Of a DNA stretch of 64,000 bases, positions 8,375-17,878 are shown piece by piece. The stretch comes from Haloglomus litoreum. Lineage in GTDB: Archaea; Halobacteriota; Halobacteria; Halobacteriales; Haloarculaceae. The stretch covers positions 310,001 through 374,000 of the forward strand of contig NZ_CP119988.1 in NCBI RefSeq assembly GCF_029338515.1. The letters run 5' to 3'. The position numbers were made by a program, and so were the translations under genes. Under the pieces are notes generated by a model. The model made no database searches. It was not told the origin of the DNA and saw only the letters and a program-made list of their open reading frames with translations. Position 1 is the first letter of the stretch. The number at the start of each line of letters is the position of its first letter.

Positions 8375-9118
8375 CTACCACTCCATGCCGCCGTTGACGG
8401 CGAGGATCTGCCCGGTCATGTAGCCGGCGTCCTCGCTGGCGACGAAGCGGACGATGCCCGCCACGTCGTCGACGGTGGCGAAGCGGTTCAGCGGGATGCG
8501 GTCGAGGATCTTCTCCTGGACGCGCTCGGGGACCGTCTCCAGCATGTCCGTCGCGACGAAGCCCGGCGCGACGCAGTTGGCGGTCGACCCGCTGCTGGCC
8601 ATCTCCAGGGCGATGGTCCGGGTGAAGCCGAACAGCCCGGACTTCGTCGTCGCGTAGTTGGCCTGGCCGTAGTTGCCCTGCTGGCCGACCACGCTGGAGA
8701 TGTTGATGAGGCGGCCGTCGTCGGCCTCACAGAGGTCCTCGAAGCAGGCCTTCGTGCAGTTGAACACGCCGCCCAGGTTCACCGACATGACCCGGTCCCA
8801 GTCCTCGCGGGTCATGTTCTCGAACTTCTTGTCGACGGTGATGCCGGCGTTGTTGACCAGGACGTCGATGCCGCCGAACTCCTCCCGGACCCCCTCGACC
8901 ATCGACTGCACCTCGTCGAAGTCGGCGACGTCGGCCTGGGCGGGTGTCGCCCGGCCGTCGCAGTCGTCCTCGATGTGGTCGCACACCTCGTGGGCCCGGT
9001 CCTCCGAGGTCCGGTAGTTCACTACCACGTCAGCACCGTACGCGCCGAGTTCCTCCGCGACCCCGCGACCGATGCCTCGCGAGGCGCCGGTCACCAGACA
9101 GGTCTGCCCTTCTAGCAT
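8375..9118 (-). CDS. phaB: Acetoacetyl-CoA reductase (SDR family)
   Basis: The 247-residue short-chain dehydrogenase carries the cofactor loop TGASRGIG, the structural NNAG, the catalytic Ser in NISSVVGQQGNYGQ and the catalytic YATTK. PhaB/FabG enzymes reduce 3-ketoacyl-CoA to (R)-3-hydroxyacyl-CoA, the monomer for polyhydroxyalkanoate (PHA). The position directly after phaE-phaC favours the PHA role over fatty-acid synthesis, which archaea largely lack. The ATG at 9118 is chosen because the fold starts within five residues. A TATA-like element within an inverted repeat (9139-9156) lies about 28 nt upstream. Confidence 0.9.
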   Translation of the reverse strand: MLEGQTCLVTGASRGIGRGVAEELGAYGADVVVNYRTSEDRAHEVCDHIEDDCDGRATPAQADVADFDEVQSMVEGVREEFGGIDVLVNNAGITVDKKFENMTREDWDRVMSVNLGGVFNCTKACFEDLCEADDGRLINISSVVGQQGNYGQANYATTKSGLFGFTRTIALEMASSGSTANCVAPGFVATDMLETVPERVQEKILDRIPLNRFATVDDVAGIVRFVASEDAGYMTGQILAVNGGMEW

Positions 9119-9138
9119 ACTGCTGGATGCGACGCCGC

Positions 9139-9156
9139 ACGACAAATACGTGTCGT
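9139..9156 (-). promoter_or_regulatory. phaB promoter with inverted repeat
   Basis: ACGACA-AATACG-TGTCGT forms six-base arms around the AT-rich core that serves as the phaB TATA-like box on the minus strand (GTATTTG). A repressor bound here would cover the TATA box. That it is an operator is inference. Confidence 0.35.
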
Positions 9157-9220
9157 CGGTCCCAGCGAACGAGAACCCGTTCCCCGGTCCCGCTCGTGAC
9201 GCGGGTCCGGCCGCCGAGTC

Positions 9221-10708
9221 TCAGTTCCCCGCCTGTTCGATCCAGTCCGCGGCCCGGCTCTCCCCGACGCCCGCCAGCTCGGCGACCGTCCCCGCGTCGG
9301 CGTCGGCCAGCTCCGCGATGGTGACGATGCCGCCCTCGCGGAGCCGCTCGGCGTAGGTCGGCCCGATGCCGCTCACCTCCTCGATGTCGCTCCCCTCCGT
9401 GCCGGCCGGGTCGACGTCCTCGGCGTGGACCTCGGCGGCGGCCTCGGACTCGACGGCGTCCTCGATGGCCTCGGCCTCCTCGGCGACGGCAGCCTCGGTC
9501 GTGGCGCCCTCCTCGAGCGCGGCCTCGTGGTCCACGTCGATGTCGATGTCGCCCGCCGCCTCGACCGCGTCCTCGACCGCCGCGAGGTGCTCGGGGTCGG
9601 TCGCGGACTTCTCGAGGTACCACTCCGCGACGCGGGGCCACACGTCCCGGTGCGAGGAGCCCGAGACCGCGAGTCCGATGTGGCCGGTCGGGTACTCGAT
9701 GACCTCCGTGTCCGTGCTCCCGATGACCTCGTTGAACGGCTTCGACGCCTCGGAGGGGATGAGGTGGTCGTACTCGCCGGTGATCTGGAGGACGGGCATG
9801 TCGACGTTCCGCAGGTCGACGTGCTTGCCGTCGAGGTACAGCTCGTTGTGGTACAGCTTGTTGCCCTGGTAGATATCCTCCAGGAACTGGACGTAGGTGT
9901 CGCCGGCCACGTCGATGCCCTCGTCGAGCCAGCGCTCCATCCGCGCGAAGTTCTCCACGAAGTCGTCGTTCTCGACGTTGTCGTAGAACCGGACGTACTT
10001 CGAGACGTAGTTGGCGACGGGGTCCATCAGCGCGAAGCCCACGTCCAGCATCTCCGCCGGCATGTTGCCGAACACCTCGGGGACGTCCCGGGGGTCGTAG
10101 TACTGGTCGTCGCCCCACAGCTCGAGGACGCCGCCCGTGTCGTCGAAGCACAGGCCCGCGGCCATCAGCCCGAGGGTGCGGACCTTCTCCGGGTGGAGCG
10201 CGGCGTACATCGCGGTGAAGGTGCCGCCCATGCAGTAGCCGAGGACGTTGATGCTGTCCTGGCCGGAGCGCTCGCGGACCACGTCGACGCAGTTGTCGAT
10301 GTAGCGCTCGACGTAGTCGTGGATGGTGAGGTGGCGGTCGAGCCGGGAGGGCTCGTTCCAGTCGATGAGGTAGACGTCGTGGCCCGCCTCCAGCAGCCGC
10401 CGGACGACCGACCGGTCGGGCTGCAGGTCGAGGATGAACGGCTTGTTGATGAGCGCGTAGACGATGATGATGGGGACGCCGTGCTGCTCGTCGGTCTGGG
10501 ACTCGTAGTGGAGCAGCTCCAGCTTGTTCTCCGTGTAGACGACCTCGCTGGGCGTGGCGCCGACCTCCACGTTGCCGACCCGGTCGAGCTGGTCCGGGAG
10601 CGCCCGGTTCGAGTCGAAGGCGTCCTGCATCGTCTCCAGCGCCTCGCGCTGCGTGTTCAGCGCGAGCTCGAACGGGTTGGCGGGGCCGGACCGGTCCTCG
10701 CTGGCCAT
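9221..10708 (-). CDS. phaC: Class III PHA synthase catalytic subunit with C-terminal HhH domain
   Basis: The 495-residue protein polymerises (R)-3-hydroxyacyl-CoA into PHA on the granule surface, together with PhaE. The lipase-like box GYCMGG places the nucleophile at Cys159, and the other catalytic residues are Asp314 (GEYDHLIP) and His343 (TGHIGL). The core ends near residue 370. An acidic Ala/Glu-rich linker (about 375-440) follows, then a helix-hairpin-helix module (about 442-492) with [15 protein letters not shown] and [13 protein letters not shown]. Bacterial class III PhaC is about 355 residues, so the tail is an addition. The start follows the phaE stop by one base, so the two are one operon. 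Confidence 0.93.
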   Translation of the reverse strand: MASEDRSGPANPFELALNTQREALETMQDAFDSNRALPDQLDRVGNVEVGATPSEVVYTENKLELLHYESQTDEQHGVPIIIVYALINKPFILDLQPDRSVVRRLLEAGHDVYLIDWNEPSRLDRHLTIHDYVERYIDNCVDVVRERSGQDSINVLGYCMGGTFTAMYAALHPEKVRTLGLMAAGLCFDDTGGVLELWGDDQYYDPRDVPEVFGNMPAEMLDVGFALMDPVANYVSKYVRFYDNVENDDFVENFARMERWLDEGIDVAGDTYVQFLEDIYQGNKLYHNELYLDGKHVDLRNVDMPVLQITGEYDHLIPSEASKPFNEVIGSTDTEVIEYPTGHIGLAVSGSSHRDVWPRVAEWYLEKSATDPEHLAAVEDAVEAAGDIDIDVDHEAALEEGATTEAAVAEEAEAIEDAVESEAAAEVHAEDVDPAGTEGSDIEEVSGIGPTYAERLREGGIVTIAELADADAGTVAELAGVGESRAADWIEQAGN

Positions 10709-10709
10709 C

Positions 10710-11261
10710 TCACTCCCCTCCCTCGAGCGCGTCGAGCACGCGGTCGAGCTTCTTCTCGACGGCGTGCTGGCGGCGCTCCAGCTCGACCAGTCGCTCCCCG
10801 ACCTCGTCCATCTGGGACATGGTCGGCATCCCGAGCTGCGTGAGGGTGTCCTCGCTGACCTCGTTGGCCTCCTCCTGCATCTCCATCATCGACTCGACGA
10901 GCTGCCCGTTGGCGGCGGCGAACGCGCTGGTGCCCATGACCTCCTTGAACGCCTCGTTGGCGCTCTGGAGCCAGATATCACGCAGCTCCGAGAACGACAC
11001 CTCCTCGCCCTCGGCGGCGTCCTCGGTCCGCTCGAGCAGCTGCTCGGCGGCGTCCATCCACACCTCGTACGCGCGCGAGTACCCCTCGAATCCCTCGGCG
11101 AGGTCCGCCTCGTCGAGCATCGAGGCCTCCATCGCCTCCGACCACGACTCCACGAAGGCCGACTGGGCCTCCATGCTCTGCTCCATCGACTCGTTCATCG
11201 CCTCGCTCATCTGCTCGGCCATCTCCGACCACTGCTGTCCGAAGTCGTACGAATCGCTCAT
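10710..11261 (-). CDS. phaE: PHA synthase subunit PhaE, haloarchaeal type
   Basis: The protein has 183 residues and is highly acidic and helical, with a Met/Glu-rich N-terminus. Around residues 75-115 lies [20 protein letters not shown], and the C-terminal helix has [20 protein letters not shown], a likely coiled coil. These match the short haloarchaeal PhaE that activates the class III synthase. It lies one base upstream of phaC. A CTTATTG element about 35 nt upstream of the ATG suggests a promoter separate from the AbrB gene before it. Confidence 0.88.
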   Translation of the reverse strand: MSDSYDFGQQWSEMAEQMSEAMNESMEQSMEAQSAFVESWSEAMEASMLDEADLAEGFEGYSRAYEVWMDAAEQLLERTEDAAEGEEVSFSELRDIWLQSANEAFKEVMGTSAFAAANGQLVESMMEMQEEANEVSEDTLTQLGMPTMSQMDEVGERLVELERRQHAVEKKLDRVLDALEGGE

Positions 11262-11414
11262 GGTAATCCTGACCGGTTATTGAAGGTCAAGCGCAATAAG
11301 TGTGGGTGTGGTGTGTGCCGTCGTGTGGCGTTCGCTGGCACCTGATGCCACGCCCTCCCGACGAGCGGCGCTATCCGGGGGGCGGCGCTGGAGAAGGTCG
11401 GGGCGGCAGCGGCG

Positions 11415-11753
11415 TCAGTCGTCCTCGTCGCGCTTGCGCTTGACCGGGATGACGACCGTCTGGACGATGTCGCCCTCCTCGATGTCGAGCGCCTCGCGCT
11501 CCGCGTCCGGGATGGAGATGCGGCCGCCGGACTGGACGCGGGTCTTGAACGTCGCCATCTGCGTCATCGAGCTGAGCTGGGGGGCGAGCCCGCCGGCGCC
11601 GCCATCGCCGGCGCTCGCGGCACCCGCCATCCCGCCGCCGGTCAGCACCTGCTGGAGCATGCGCTGCTGCTGCCGGGTGGCCCCTTCCGCGGCCTCCTGG
11701 AGGTTCTTCAGCACGGTCGGCGTGAACAGCCCGTCGTTCTCGTCGTCTGCCAT
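11415..11753 (-). CDS. phaR: AbrB/SpoVT-domain protein of the PHA cluster (PhaR-like)
   Basis: The 112-residue protein ends in a SpoVT/AbrB swapped-hairpin domain (about residues 68-105: ATFKTRVQSGGRISIPDAER, then EGDIVQTVVIPVKRK). It is preceded by a helix with GATRQQQRMLQQVLTGGGM and a Gly/Ala linker. An AbrB-like PhaR that controls PHA genes and granule formation is known from the Haloferax mediterranei pha cluster, and position and domain support the same role here. A separate phasin gene (phaP) is not visible nearby, so the N-terminal helix may also bind granules (inference). The minus-strand box at 11778-11787 supports this start. Confidence 0.7.
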   Translation of the reverse strand: MADDENDGLFTPTVLKNLQEAAEGATRQQQRMLQQVLTGGGMAGAASAGDGGAGGLAPQLSSMTQMATFKTRVQSGGRISIPDAEREALDIEEGDIVQTVVIPVKRKRDEDD

Positions 11754-11777
11754 GGTTGACTGCGCTAGCGACGGTGG

Positions 11778-11787
11778 ATAGTTAAAC
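11778..11787 (-). promoter_or_regulatory. TATA-like box of the AbrB (phaR-like) gene
   Basis: GTTTAACTAT on the minus strand lies 25-34 nt upstream of the ATG at 11753. Confidence 0.5.
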
Positions 11788-11798
11788 GTTGTGCGATT

Positions 11799-11813
11799 TG
11801 CCACTCAATGGCA
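11799..11813. promoter_or_regulatory. Inverted repeat between divergent AbrB and MaoC genes
   Basis: TGCCA-CTCAA-TGGCA is a short inverted repeat in the 136-base region between the two divergent starts, just upstream of the AbrB-gene TATA box. It is a possible operator for the AbrB protein itself. With five-base arms it could also be chance. Confidence 0.25.
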
Positions 11814-11856
11814 GCTGTTACCCTCGATTACCGAACTCGTGCAGGAATCAGTAGCG

Positions 11857-11862
11857 TTTTAT
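11857..11862 (+). promoter_or_regulatory. TATA-like box of the MaoC hydratase gene
   Basis: TTTTAT lies 28-33 nt before the ATG at 11890. This supports a leaderless start there rather than at the in-frame GTG at 11791. Confidence 0.5.
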
Positions 11863-11889
11863 GAATTCGGGCGCCTAGACGTTCAACGA

Positions 11890-12528
11890 ATGAGTTCTGG
11901 CTCCGGGTACCCGTCGGTCTTCGACTACTGGTCGCGAACCTCCGCGGCGATGGTCGAGGGAATGATCGAAGCGAACCGCGCGGCGGCCACGGCGTTCACC
12001 GTCTCGGCCGATTCCAGTTCCGACTCCGACCGGGAGGCCGACCGCGGGCTCCGGGCGGAGGAGCGCATCAGCGCCGCCCACGACCTCCCCGAGTGGGAGA
12101 CGGAGATCGAGACGGCGGGCACCAGCCGCACCCTGGCGGTCGGCGACCGGGTGCGCTTCACGAAGCGCCTCTCCGAGGCCGATGTCGAGCGGTTCGCCGC
12201 CGCCTCCGGCGACACCAACCCGCTCCACCTCGACGAGGAGTGGGCCGAGGAGACGCGGTTCGATGGCCGCATCGCCCACGGGACGCTGGTCGCGGGCACC
12301 ATCAGCGCCGCCCTGGCGCGGCTGCCGGGCGGGGTCATCTACCTCTCGCAGGACCTGGAGTTCCGTGCCCCCGTCCGCATCGGCGACGAGGTCACCGCCG
12401 ACGTCGAGGTCGTCGAGGACCTGGGCAAGGACCGCTTCCGCCTCCGCACCACCGTCGAGTCCGAGGGGCGGACCGTCATCGACGGCGAGGCCGTCGTCCT
12501 CATCGAGGACGTCCCGGACCACGACTGA
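11890..12528 (+). CDS. phaJ: MaoC-like (R)-specific enoyl-CoA hydratase
   Basis: The 212-residue protein has an N-terminal extension of about 80 residues and then a single hot-dog fold domain. The hydratase-2 motif is visible at about 125-150: FAAASGDTNPLH with the catalytic Asp, and then FDGRIAHGTLVAG with the catalytic His. Such enzymes turn enoyl-CoA from beta-oxidation into (R)-3-hydroxyacyl-CoA for PHA synthesis. It is transcribed divergently from the AbrB-phaE-phaC-phaB group. The first 35 residues (about 14-45) resemble the helical phasin-like segment seen ahead of MaoC in some haloarchaeal genes; this is only a loose resemblance. Confidence 0.82.
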   Translation: MSSGSGYPSVFDYWSRTSAAMVEGMIEANRAAATAFTVSADSSSDSDREADRGLRAEERISAAHDLPEWETEIETAGTSRTLAVGDRVRFTKRLSEADVERFAAASGDTNPLHLDEEWAEETRFDGRIAHGTLVAGTISAALARLPGGVIYLSQDLEFRAPVRIGDEVTADVEVVEDLGKDRFRLRTTVESEGRTVIDGEAVVLIEDVPDHD

Positions 12529-12559
12529 CCCGGCGCCCGGAGCCACGCGCCGTCGCTTC

Positions 12560-13447
12560 TCACGTCCCGGCCAGGAACCGCCGGACGCTCCCGACGAACC
12601 GTTCGGGCGCCTCCCGCGGCGTCCAGTGGCCGCAGTCGCCGAACACCTCCAGCGACGCGCCCGTCCGCTCGGCTGCCTCGACCGACCACGACGAGGGCAG
12701 CAGCGGGTCCCGTTTCCCGTGGACGAACAGCGTCTCGGCGTCGAGCTGCCCCAGCCGGTCCGAGTAGTCCGTCCGGAGCCCGTCGCCCCGGAACTCGTCG
12801 CGCTGCCACGACGCCACCGTTCGCCCGACGGCCGCCGACCCGACCGTCTCGTACACGTCGGCCACGAGGTCCTCCGGCGGCGCACCGCCGGTCATCGTCC
12901 GCAGGTGCTCGCGGACGGCCGTCCGGCTGCTCCCGACGGTCGCCCACCAGCCGCGGTGGGCGAACGGCGTCCGGAGCATCGTCGCGGCCACCGGTCGCCA
13001 CGGCGCGTCGGCGCCCAGCCCGTAGCTGTTGACGAGGACGAGCCGCCCGACGTCGTGGGCGAGCGCGTGTCCCAGCGCGACCGCGCCGCCCATCGAGACC
13101 CCCACGAGCGCCGGGTCGTCGAGGCCACGGTCCGCGAGGAACGCCCGCAGCGCACGCCGGAAGAACGCCGTCGTGTACGAGACCCGCGGCTTCTCGCTCC
13201 CGCCGTGGCCCGGGAGGTCCGGCGCGTAGACGCGGTGCTCGTCGGCGAGTGCCGGCAGGAGGTACCGGAAGGAGACGTCGGCCGCGTCCAGCCCGATGCC
13301 GTGCAGCAGGACGACCGGCGGGGCATCCTCGGCGCCGGCGACCCGGTAACGGACCCCGGTCTCGCGTGGGTTGTTGCGGCCGTCGCCCGTCTCGAGCGTC
13401 GTGTGGCGGACCTCGCCTGCCGGTGTCTCGCTCGTCGGCTCGCTCAC
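12560..13447 (-). CDS. Alpha/beta hydrolase
   Basis: The 295-residue protein has the full fold signature: the oxyanion loop VVLLHGIGLDA (about residues 45-55), the nucleophile elbow GVSMGG with Ser118, an Asp in HGKRDPLLP and the catalytic His in GDCGHWTPRE near the C-terminus. A cap region lies at about 150-215. The substrate cannot be told from sequence. Closest by pattern are carboxylesterases and meta-cleavage-product hydrolases. It converges with phaJ and might act as a thioesterase or depolymerase there, but no specific motif supports that. Confidence 0.85.
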   Translation of the reverse strand: MSEPTSETPAGEVRHTTLETGDGRNNPRETGVRYRVAGAEDAPPVVLLHGIGLDAADVSFRYLLPALADEHRVYAPDLPGHGGSEKPRVSYTTAFFRRALRAFLADRGLDDPALVGVSMGGAVALGHALAHDVGRLVLVNSYGLGADAPWRPVAATMLRTPFAHRGWWATVGSSRTAVREHLRTMTGGAPPEDLVADVYETVGSAAVGRTVASWQRDEFRGDGLRTDYSDRLGQLDAETLFVHGKRDPLLPSSWSVEAAERTGASLEVFGDCGHWTPREAPERFVGSVRRFLAGT

Positions 13448-13560
13448 TGCACCCGCCTCGGGGCCGGAGCGATAACCCGGTTTCGGATGGGCCCGACTGG
13501 TTCGCGCCCCGTGCCGATGCGCCCCAAACTTCTCCTCGGCACGACCGCACGCGGTCGTAT

Positions 13561-14808
13561 ATGCAGCTTCTCGGATGGCTCCGGCACCTCCGGGAAGACG
13601 ACCCCTGGACGTTCCGGCTCGCGGTCACGTCGCTCGCGCTGCTCGCGGTGTGGCCGCTCTGGTTCGGCGTCGGCGGGGCGCTCGGCGTCTTCGGCTTCGG
13701 GGGCGTCGACTTCAAGGCCTACTACCTCGCGGGCCTGCGCGTGCGTGACGGACTCCCGCTGTACGGCACCGGCCCGGTCGACGCGGTCCCGGAGCCCCGT
13801 GCCGTCCGGTTCCTCTACCCCCCGGTCGTCGCTGCCCCGTTCGTGCTGCTGACCCTCCTGTCACCGCTCCCGGCCCGGGTCGCGTTCCTCGCCCTCCAGT
13901 TCGGCTTCCTCTGGTGCTCGGTGCTCGTGCTCCTGCGCGCCTGGGGGGTCCGCCCCACCCGTGGGGAGGCGCTCGCCGCCGGCTGGCTGCTGGCCGGCGT
14001 CCAGCCGGTCGTCTTCACGCTGCGGACCGGCAACATCACGGGATTCGTCGCGGGACTGCTGTGTCTGAGTGCGGCCGTCACGCTCGGTCCCGACGCCGAC
14101 GACCGGCCGTTCCTCGGTGGCGCCCTCGCGGCGGTCGCAGCCGTCCCGAAATCCTACGTCGCGCCCGCCGGGGCGCACCTGCTCGGCGACCGGCGACGGC
14201 TCGCGGGTGCGGCCCTCGCCGGCCTCGCGCTCGCTGTTGCGGGCCTCGCGCTGTTCGGACCGGCGACCACCCGGGAGTACGTGGACGTCCTGACGGCCGG
14301 GAACGCGTGGGGGGCGCCCCGGCCGCCGGCGGCGCTCCCCCGGCACTACCGCCCGTTCGCGTGGTTCGAGCGGTTCCCGCCCTGGCGCACTCTGCTCCGG
14401 GTCGGGATTCTCCTGACCGCCCTCTCGACCGCGCTCGCCGCGACGGCGGACGAACGGGCGACGGCGTTCGCGATGGGCTGTGTGACGGTCCCGCTGGCGG
14501 CCCCGAGTGCGGATACGCTCACGCTGCTGGTCGCCGTGCCGGGACTGCTGGTCGCGGGTCTCACCGAGTCCCGGCGGCACGGGTATCCGGCCGTGGTCCT
14601 CGTCGGCGCGCTCGGTGTCCAGACGAGCGTGTACGCCGTCCGGGTGCTCCGCCACTACGGTCCGACGTACATCCCGGGCATGCCGTGGGCCCTCGTTCGG
14701 CCCTTCGTGGTCCTCCAGCCCGGGACCGCCGGACTGCTCGCAGTGTTCGGACTGTGCGTCGTCCGCGTGTGGCGTGGTCGGCTGCAGGTGCCGGACTCCG
14801 GTGCGTGA
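13561..14808 (+). CDS. GT87-like (DUF2029) polytopic membrane glycosyltransferase
   Basis: The 415-residue protein has about ten hydrophobic segments. The first extracytosolic loop holds GVDFKAYYLAGLRVRDG (about residues 47-63), the Asp-containing motif typical of the GT87/DUF2029 family, and then FLYPPVVAAPF. Members use polyprenyl-phosphate sugars to transfer mannose or arabinose outside the cell. The acceptor here is unknown. A CGTCGTAT stretch sits directly before the ATG. The start is the first Met before the first hydrophobic helix. It stands alone, and about 220 bases without a gene follow. Confidence 0.7.
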   Translation: MQLLGWLRHLREDDPWTFRLAVTSLALLAVWPLWFGVGGALGVFGFGGVDFKAYYLAGLRVRDGLPLYGTGPVDAVPEPRAVRFLYPPVVAAPFVLLTLLSPLPARVAFLALQFGFLWCSVLVLLRAWGVRPTRGEALAAGWLLAGVQPVVFTLRTGNITGFVAGLLCLSAAVTLGPDADDRPFLGGALAAVAAVPKSYVAPAGAHLLGDRRRLAGAALAGLALAVAGLALFGPATTREYVDVLTAGNAWGAPRPPAALPRHYRPFAWFERFPPWRTLLRVGILLTALSTALAATADERATAFAMGCVTVPLAAPSADTLTLLVAVPGLLVAGLTESRRHGYPAVVLVGALGVQTSVYAVRVLRHYGPTYIPGMPWALVRPFVVLQPGTAGLLAVFGLCVVRVWRGRLQVPDSGA

Positions 14809-15031
14809 GACGGGACCCGGCAGTTCGTGGAACGTGTGCTCTGCATCCGGCGCGTTCGACATGGGCTGTCGACTGGCTGTCGGAGATCGGCTGCTGAATC
14901 TCGAGGATGAATCCCTCAGAACACCGGTGCATCTGTTGTAACTCTCGATGTCGGTGGCGCCCGCTTCTCCGTCCTGAAGAACCCACATCCTCGGACACAG
15001 ACGAAGGGAGACAGCCCCGTCAGCACACCAC

Positions 15032-17296
15032 TCAGTCGCCGAGCAGGCGTTCGATCAATCCCCTGCTCCGCGCCTGCTCTGCGAGGAGGACCGAACATCC
15101 AACATCGTCTACCACGTCCATCACCAGTGCCCCCCGGAGCAGCCGGCTGAGGAGCCCTTCCTCTGTGGCACCGATGATGACCATCGAGTGCTGCATCGCG
15201 GCCCGCTCGATTGCTGCTTCGACATCGCCCGTCTCCACCTGGAGGTGCGCATCGGAGAGGTCGCGAGACGCCGCCCATTCCTCCAGGAACTGTTCTCCCT
15301 CCGCTGGAGAGTCAGTCACGTGGAGCAGCGTGATTTCGGACCCGTATTCGGCCTGTAATAGCTTCGCGACCTCGGCAGAGAGATCCGAATCGGGCCCGCC
15401 AGCCGTCGGCACCAGCACCCGATTCGGGTCGAACCCCCGATCCTTGAGAACGAGGAAATCACACGGCAGGTCTTTGGCGAGGTCGTCGAAGGCACTCTCG
15501 ACGCGGCCCGGTGAACTTCGCAGGCCGTCGGTCCACCCCATAACAACGAGGTCGGCCCGGTGGTCACGGGCTGCATCGAACAGTTCCTCGAACTGTCGGT
15601 GCGAGACGATCGTGTGAGTCTCGACCGGGACGCCGAACGTCTCGGCATCGCGCTCGGCCTGGTCAAGAATCTCGTGGTAGTCGGCTTCCAGTTGGTCGAG
15701 GTTGGCGGCGGCCTGGGAGATGGATGTCTGATTCGGCGCCGTGACGATATGGACCGCATCGACCGTGCCGCCGCGCTGCTTCGCGATGGCACTGGCCAGC
15801 GTAATGAGGTCCGTCTCGTGTTCCGGGTTCGCCAGCGGGACCATCACCCGGTACTCACCGCCGTCTGGCTGGACAGCCGTCGCGGCATCGACCGCCGGGT
15901 CGGGCAGCTCGTCTGCCTGGTCGAGGATGTACTGACTCAGGACACCCTTCTTCTCGGCCTGCCCGCGTGCGTACGCCAGATACCAGGCGACGCCCCCGAC
16001 GACGAACACCAGCGACAGCGCAATCTCGACCGGTTCCATGAACGCGATGAGCCCGAACGACGTGACTGCCCCGAGAATCGGGACGACGGGGTAGAGCGGC
16101 ACCTCGAACGCAGGCTGGTACTCCGGTCGGTCGGCCTCCCGCATCACGATGAGTGCGACGTTGAGCAGGCCGTAGACGATTAGGTGGAGGACGCTCCCGG
16201 CTTTCGCGAGCGTCTTGACATCGCCGATGACGATGAACAGCAAGATGAGCCCACCCGTGACCGCGATGCTGCGGTAGGGTGTCGCGAAGTTCGGGTGAAT
16301 CGCATTCAGCTTGTCACTGATGAGACGGTCCCGGCCCATTGCGAAGTTGATTCGAGAGGACGCGAGGATGGACGCGTTCGCGCTGGAGGCCGTCGCGAGC
16401 AACCCGGCGAACGTCAACAGCCCGACGCCGACGGCAGCCACCCCGACCGTGCCGAATGCGATTTCGGCGACGTCGAGGACGGGTGTGCTGGTGAAGTCGG
16501 GGCCGAGCTGGCGCCAGTTGATGACGCCCATCAGCACCACCATGATGATGGCGTACATCACGGTCACGATGACGACGCTCCCGACCACAGCGAGCGGCAG
16601 GTTCCGTCCGGGGTTCTTCAGTTCCTCCGCGACGGTCGTGATCTTCGCGAACCCGAGGAAGGAGACGAACACGAGCCCGGTCGCGGGGAGGATGGCTGCC
16701 GCACCTCCCGTCTCACTCGGGAAGAACGGACGGAGCGTCGAGAGGTCGGCCTGCATGATGCCGAGAACCGAGAAGACGGTGAGGATACCGACCAGCAGCG
16801 TGACGATGACGATCTGAACGTTGCCGGTTTCCTTCGCGCCGACGTAATTGACGGCGATGAACGCCGCGCCAGCCAGCAACGCGCCCGTCTGGAACGTGCT
16901 GAGCCCGATTCCGATGCCGGGAATCGTGAGCGCAGGCAACGGAAGGAAGGTTGCGAGGTACTCGCCGAAGCCGAGCGTGTAGAAGGCTGATGCGAACGCG
17001 AGCCCCATCCAGTTGCCCCACCCGGCAACCGACCCGAACAACGGGCCGAGTGCGTGGTTGACGTAATAGTAGCTCCCACCGGCCTTCGGCATCGCAGTCC
17101 CGAGCTCCGAGGCCGACAGCGCGGTGAACAGCGAGATGACGCCCCCGACCACGAACGAGAGCGCGACTGCGGGCCCAGCTGCTGCTGCGGCCTGGCCGGG
17201 CAGGACGAAGATGCCGGCGCCGATCATCGTCCCGACGCCGATGGTGAGTGCCGACAGAAGACCGAGGTCCTTCGCGAGTTCCTCGTCGTCGGTCAT
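15032..17296 (-). CDS. APC-family amino acid permease fused to USP domains
   Basis: The 754-residue protein imports amino acids or polyamines. Residues 1-440 are an APC permease with about 12 membrane helices. The unwound first helix has [16 protein letters not shown], the substrate-binding GxG motif, and [13 protein letters not shown] marks helix 8. Residues 475-750 are two universal stress protein modules (starts at [13 protein letters not shown] and [12 protein letters not shown]). The second contains [16 protein letters not shown], a nucleotide-loop-like stretch without the full G-S/T ending. Permease-USP fusions are typical of haloarchaea. The ATG overlaps the stop of the free-standing USP gene. 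It is the last gene of an Lrp-RCK_C/zinc-ribbon/USP operon. Confidence 0.9.
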   Translation of the reverse strand: MTDDEELAKDLGLLSALTIGVGTMIGAGIFVLPGQAAAAAGPAVALSFVVGGVISLFTALSASELGTAMPKAGGSYYYVNHALGPLFGSVAGWGNWMGLAFASAFYTLGFGEYLATFLPLPALTIPGIGIGLSTFQTGALLAGAAFIAVNYVGAKETGNVQIVIVTLLVGILTVFSVLGIMQADLSTLRPFFPSETGGAAAILPATGLVFVSFLGFAKITTVAEELKNPGRNLPLAVVGSVVIVTVMYAIIMVVLMGVINWRQLGPDFTSTPVLDVAEIAFGTVGVAAVGVGLLTFAGLLATASSANASILASSRINFAMGRDRLISDKLNAIHPNFATPYRSIAVTGGLILLFIVIGDVKTLAKAGSVLHLIVYGLLNVALIVMREADRPEYQPAFEVPLYPVVPILGAVTSFGLIAFMEPVEIALSLVFVVGGVAWYLAYARGQAEKKGVLSQYILDQADELPDPAVDAATAVQPDGGEYRVMVPLANPEHETDLITLASAIAKQRGGTVDAVHIVTAPNQTSISQAAANLDQLEADYHEILDQAERDAETFGVPVETHTIVSHRQFEELFDAARDHRADLVVMGWTDGLRSSPGRVESAFDDLAKDLPCDFLVLKDRGFDPNRVLVPTAGGPDSDLSAEVAKLLQAEYGSEITLLHVTDSPAEGEQFLEEWAASRDLSDAHLQVETGDVEAAIERAAMQHSMVIIGATEEGLLSRLLRGALVMDVVDDVGCSVLLAEQARSRGLIERLLGD

Positions 17297-17715
17297 CCGG
17301 GCGATTCCTCCGGATCAGGGAGTGCGATAACCGGACGTCTGGCCTCCGTAATCAGTTTGAGGGATCGGTCGCCGGCGAGGAACTGTACGATTCGTGACCC
17401 ACCACGCGGACGGAACACAATCGCACTCGCCTGAATTTTCTGGGCAACCTCGATAACCCCCTCAACGACATCTCGGTCGTAGGCCGTGGCGGTCTCGGCG
17501 TCGGGGAAGACCTCCCGAAATGCGGCGAACGCCTCTGCGGCGACTTGTTCAGATTGCTCTACTGGTGTCTTGTCAGGGACGCCCTCTCCCTTCTCGACGA
17601 CGTGCATGACCGTCACTCGGTCGACCGAGTACGGTTCGAGGGCCGCAGCCGATGCGCGGGCATCTTCGACATTCGCGACGGGAACGAGGACGTGGCCGGT
17701 GATGGGTCGTGTCAT
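17293..17715 (-). CDS. Universal stress protein (single domain)
   Basis: The 140-residue protein has the UspA fold: a first strand HVLVPVAN, the [12 protein letters not shown] strand, and a long helix with [15 protein letters not shown]. Its last part, [21 protein letters not shown], takes the place of the usual G-2x-G-9x-G-S/T ATP loop and is only partly conserved. ATP binding is therefore uncertain. It ends in a four-base overlap with the permease gene and starts two bases after the zinc-ribbon gene, so it is tightly coupled to both. Confidence 0.85.
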   Translation of the reverse strand: MTRPITGHVLVPVANVEDARASAAALEPYSVDRVTVMHVVEKGEGVPDKTPVEQSEQVAAEAFAAFREVFPDAETATAYDRDVVEGVIEVAQKIQASAIVFRPRGGSRIVQFLAGDRSLKLITEARRPVIALPDPEESPG

Positions 17716-17717
17716 GG

Positions 17718-17870
17718 TCAGTCTGAGAGTTCGTACATCGCGACTTCGTCCGACTCGCAATCGGGGCAGGTCGTCGCCTCGGTGTCAAGCGTGGTTCCGC
17801 AGTTGCGACACTCGTAGACGATCGTTCGTGACGGGCGGATGACCTCGCTCAGGTATTTGAGTGAAAGCAT
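17718..17870 (-). CDS. 50-residue zinc-ribbon protein
   Basis: A short frame from the ATG at 17870 to the TGA at 17718 encodes 50 residues. They contain two cysteine pairs, [10 protein letters not shown] (residues 19-28) and [10 protein letters not shown] (32-41), a compact rubredoxin-like zinc ribbon. The N-terminus has Lys/Arg residues ([12 protein letters not shown]). It fits exactly between the regulator gene (8 nt) and the USP gene (2 nt), in the same direction, which strongly supports it being a gene. Small CPxCG-type zinc proteins are numerous in haloarchaea and are mostly of unknown function. It may bind a partner protein or RNA in this operon. Confidence 0.85.
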   Translation of the reverse strand: MLSLKYLSEVIRPSRTIVYECRNCGTTLDTEATTCPDCESDEVAMYELSD

Positions 17871-17878
17871 GGAGATGA

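Noticed and set aside
9425-10843. A 472-residue plus-strand frame
   Set aside because: It is antisense to phaC/phaE. The repetitive Val/Asp/Leu composition is a mirror of the acidic reading frame.
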